A stretch of 64,000 nt of DNA from Pampus argenteus (Eukaryota; Chordata; Actinopteri; Scombriformes; Stromateidae): the NCBI GenBank assembly GCA_036937835.1, contig CM072863.1, forward strand, positions 8,190,001 to 8,254,000, written 5' to 3'. A program made the position numbers and the translations under genes. The notes beneath the pieces were generated by a model. That model was not told where the DNA came from. It saw only the letters and a program-made list of their open reading frames with translations, and ran no database searches. Shown piece after piece: positions 60,930-64,000 of the stretch (the first letter of the stretch is position 1; every line of letters starts with the position of its first letter).

Positions 60930-62450
60930 TCTCAAAATTAAGACATTTCCCATAAACCCAATCGCTTTCATTCAAATGTTTCCATTGTCTGCCTCCATGG
61001 ATCATTTGTTTTCTCTTTTACTATCCTGAAGAGAATAAATGTTTTTGTTTTTTTTTAAAGCTTTCTGGCTCCAATTTTGTCATTTTTTAGCTCTGTGTTT
61101 CACCAATCTAACAAAACTGACACAAAAGTTCAGCTCATGGAGTCATTTTTTATCTCTCTCAGTGCAATTTCTTTAAGCGTTTCCTATTGAAAAGCTAGTA
61201 ACCTGAAATCACACATATCTATGCAGCAGAATATTATAAGATGATGTGTCTGGATTTGGTCAGTGATGTGTAAAATATGGCTGAGGGCTTTCCCCCCCCC
61301 CTCATGTTTAAACTGTGCCAGTGTGAGCTTTGCCATGTTTGGGGAATGCAGTCAAAACATAACCTGAGGCACGTACCTAGGATTTAGTAGCTATAAAAAC
61401 AAACTGATTCACTGGACTGCACTGTCTGTGTTTTGATGACAATCTTTCCAAACCCCTTGGTTTTATACATGCCCTTGTACTGTCCACTGTCCTCATTTGC
61501 TCTCTAACTCCTTCAGGTCAGTGAAGTGCACTTTGTGAATGAGCCAGAAAATCCTGTTGCTGTTGCAGGTACAGGACAGACTTCATTACACTTCCACATA
61601 CAAGGAAAGCGACAATCAGGCCACACTGTAACTAAACACACACCTTGAATAAATATGAGTGATATGCCTATTGTGTGTAGATTGTGCAGTCGTGTTCAAT
61701 CTATCTAAGTACCAGAGCAGTAAATGTCATAAATATATATTTTTTTACTGTGGTGCAGAATGGAAATAAGTTTAATGTTATGATTGTTTGTAATCCATGT
61801 TCTTCTCTCTAAAGAAATCCTGTCACTTATGTACATAATAAAACCTAGAATATTGCCCCTGTGGTTTGTCACTGCTGGGCTCTTTAGCACATCCCGCTGG
61901 TATACTAGTATATAATCAGCAATATTGTAGTTTTGAGATCCCAAGTCCTGCGCATCTACATCTGATTGTAATAAATCTACAGGCTGCAAAATGTACCTCA
62001 GTGTTTCATAAAAAGGTCAGAAATATACATAAATATGTGCTTTAGTAGTCTACACATCCTCATCTTGATAGGACACTGACCTGTTAACTACAAACTTTAA
62101 CTGATTTCCTATACTGAGATCTTTATTTACTTTACACACTTCACTATTCTAAAATTATCTTAAGTATTTCAGGATTTGAGTCAATCAGGTGAATATCATC
62201 ATTGTTTCAGAGTCTCCTCATCTTGAGATGTGTGAAAGATTTGAGCCAAAGATAATATCCAAATGAATCAGAAAGGTCACATAGAATCTGTTTTAACACC
62301 CACCAGCACATAAATAACTTCATGCATTTCACTAGTTGTGTTTATAGTAAATCACAGAAACCTTCCCAAATGCAAGGATGTGTTGCTTCTCACGGAATAT
62401 TATTTGTTAATGTGCTAAACCTAATGTGTCAAGAGTAAATAGGACTATAA
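60930..62450. other. Intergenic region between suox and mcrs1
   Basis: About 1.5 kb, AT-rich, with no supported gene. One isolated exon-like block lies at 61517-61568 (+): acceptor 'ctaactccttcag', an open 52 bases reading VSEVHFVNEPENPVAVA, and donor gtacag. It has no partner exons in the window, so it is treated as unconfirmed. A minus-strand frame at 61705-61989 has no gene-like features. Confidence 0.45.
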
Positions 62451-62817
62451 AGACAATTTCAGAATTTCATGTGTATACAAGTTTAATATTTTGAAAAACC
62501 TTTACTACAGAATTTAAATACAATATTCTGAAAAAATTGGAAAAACAAGGCTCTACTATGAGAGTGTCTACATTACAACATGGAAAAATGTCCAAACACC
62601 ACCTAAAACCTGTCACTATCTTGCTCCAGGATTTAGCTGTAGCCTGTTTAAAATTCACATTTCAGGTTAACATGGTCGTTGTCAGTCTGATTCTTGGTAG
62701 CACTGCTGTGCTTGACACAAGCATCTGTTAACCGCTGCTCTAAACAGAGAGACTGACTGGATCCATACGCCTGCCAGTGCGTCTTTTATGTGGGTTCTGC
62801 TGCTGAATGGCTGACAT

Positions 62818-64000
62818 TCACTGCTGTGTCATCTTGGCTGCTTCAGCTTTTATTAGTGAGATGAGATCCAGGTTAATTAGAAACACGAAGCGAAGACCTG
62901 CAATCTGTAGGAACAGATACAGTAGGTTAGAGTACTTAGTAAAATTCAAATATATCACGATCACTGAAAAGTTAAAATCATAAACAAATTGTCTGACACC
63001 CTCCACACACCTCCACCACTGAGTTGTTGTTGAGTTTCCATTTGTTGCCCGCCAGGACAGGTCTGCCATCAATGTAGATGGGTCGTCTGCCCTCATTGGC
63101 GATGAAGAAATCTCCATTATTCTTCAGTTTAATAATTCCTGGAAACATCAATACATGCCGTAAGCATTAAAAAAAAAGAAAAGTCAAGTTGATTGACTGT
63201 TAGTACCATTACTACTGTTAGCAGCAGCATCACATAGTTGAAAGGTAAATATAAGCTTCAAAAAGGATCTGAAAACTTTTTTCCATCAATAAACTTTTTA
63301 TTTTGACTGATTAGGATCTTACATGAACATAATATTTCTGTCAAGTTTGGCACCAATCAGGATTCAGCATCATTTGCATCTAAATCTTGGTGGGTTCACT
63401 TTCAATCAAATCTTATCAAACAACTCCCAAACAGTTTTGATGAAGCAGATTAGCCTTTTGATTGGTAAACTTTTAATAAATAAATAATTTTGTTGTTTTT
63501 ACAGCCTGGTGAAGTTTGGTGGTTGGTTTTTAAGTTTAATTACCCTGTTTTCTGGATATTTTCCAGGCAGGTCCTTCTAGTGACAGATCTACATCTATCT
63601 GTTTGTCCTTGGTTGCCCTGCCCAACGTAATCTGTGTAAAACATTAATAAAAAGATAATTAGCATTATACTAAAACACGCTGTCACAGTTAAGATTGTCT
63701 TGCTCACAAACTGCAGTGCTTCAGAGGTATGTGTGGAATAAACAATGACTTACCTCTCGTGATCTCATGAGATAGCGTACCATTCGTCCTCGTAGTGCTG
63801 CCAATGTCTGGTTGTCAAAGTCGGGCATACTCATCCCTGTGACAAAGACATGAACATCTATGAGTTTCACCAAACTGGGTTCCTCAAAACAAACATAGTT
63901 TAAAAGTTATCTGCTTGTGCTTGGTGAGTGAAAGCTTAAAGCTATACCTGTGATACTGTCCACGAGGACCTGCCAGCGTGGCAACTCCTGCTCTAACTGT
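62818..64000 (-). CDS. mcrs1: Microspherule protein 1, C-terminal 5 exons with FHA domain (partial)
   Basis: MCRS1 is a nuclear and nucleolar protein, a subunit of the NSL and INO80 chromatin complexes, and acts at spindle microtubule minus ends. Exons on the minus strand: 64000-63948 (cut by the window edge), 63836-63754, 63631-63544, 63138-63011 and 62904-62818; about 145 residues plus stop. The reading begins QLEQELPRWQVLVDSIT, continues GMSMPDFDNQTLAALRGRMV and RYLMRSRE, then the FHA domain: ITLGRATKDKQIDVDLSL, WKISRKQGIIKLKNNGDFF, RRPIYIDGRPV and NNNSVVE. The end reads LRFVFLINLDLISLIKAEAA, with KMTQQ before the stop. Each part matches human MCRS1 in order. The FHA glycine-arginine and Ser-Arg motifs are intact. 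The N-terminal half lies beyond the window. Confidence 0.95.

Overview
The window looks like a teleost fish chromosome, probably a percomorph. It has spliced vertebrate genes with GT-AG introns. Most coding exons give proteins close to human orthologues in length and domain order. The introns and gaps carry dispersed repeats of types common in fish genomes. The gene set (pmel, prph, timeless, tmem198b, mmp19, suox, mcrs1) matches the human 12q13 neighbourhood. I found no bacterial, viral or CRISPR-type features.

Layout. 1-4723 (+) is the 3' part of pmel (melanosome amyloid matrix protein), with its first exons outside the window. 4.7-9.4 kb is intergenic with degraded repeats. 9565-14674 (+) is a complete type III intermediate filament gene, best read as peripherin/plasticin (prph, 471 aa). 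16.26-27.5 kb (+) is a complete timeless gene: a promoter with E2F-like motifs, one non-coding exon and 29 coding exons (1245 aa). 27.5-30.4 kb is sparse. A G/C-tract-rich promoter near 30.4-30.6 kb probably starts tmem198b (+), whose first intron is about 9 kb and whose coding exons lie at 40304-41832 (342 aa). mmp19 (-) converges on it tail to tail (43593-47583, 476 aa). 47.7-53.7 kb is intergenic, with two unidentified coding-like exons (50.6-50.9 kb, -) and a decayed BED-finger hAT transposon. suox (-) occupies 53728-57658 (573 aa), with a likely non-coding first exon near 59.9 kb. The last five exons of mcrs1 (-), including its FHA domain, run off the right edge.

The genes are not an operon or pathway; they act in separate processes: pigment organelle matrix, neuronal cytoskeleton, replication fork protection and circadian function, a seven-pass membrane protein linked to Wnt signalling, matrix proteolysis, mitochondrial sulfite detoxification, and chromatin or nucleolar regulation. 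What unites them is conserved synteny.

The best non-genic signals are a Tol2-like non-autonomous hAT insertion in an mmp19 intron with a perfect 8-bp target duplication, a second hAT with a BED zinc-finger relic and a near-perfect target duplication, a fold-back element in a prph intron, a perfect 22-bp inverted repeat with a 3-nt loop in the tmem198b intron, and an AP-1/TATA promoter arrangement at mmp19. Nothing I see amounts to a clearly new system. The most open item is the unassigned coding-like exon pair at 50582-50931.
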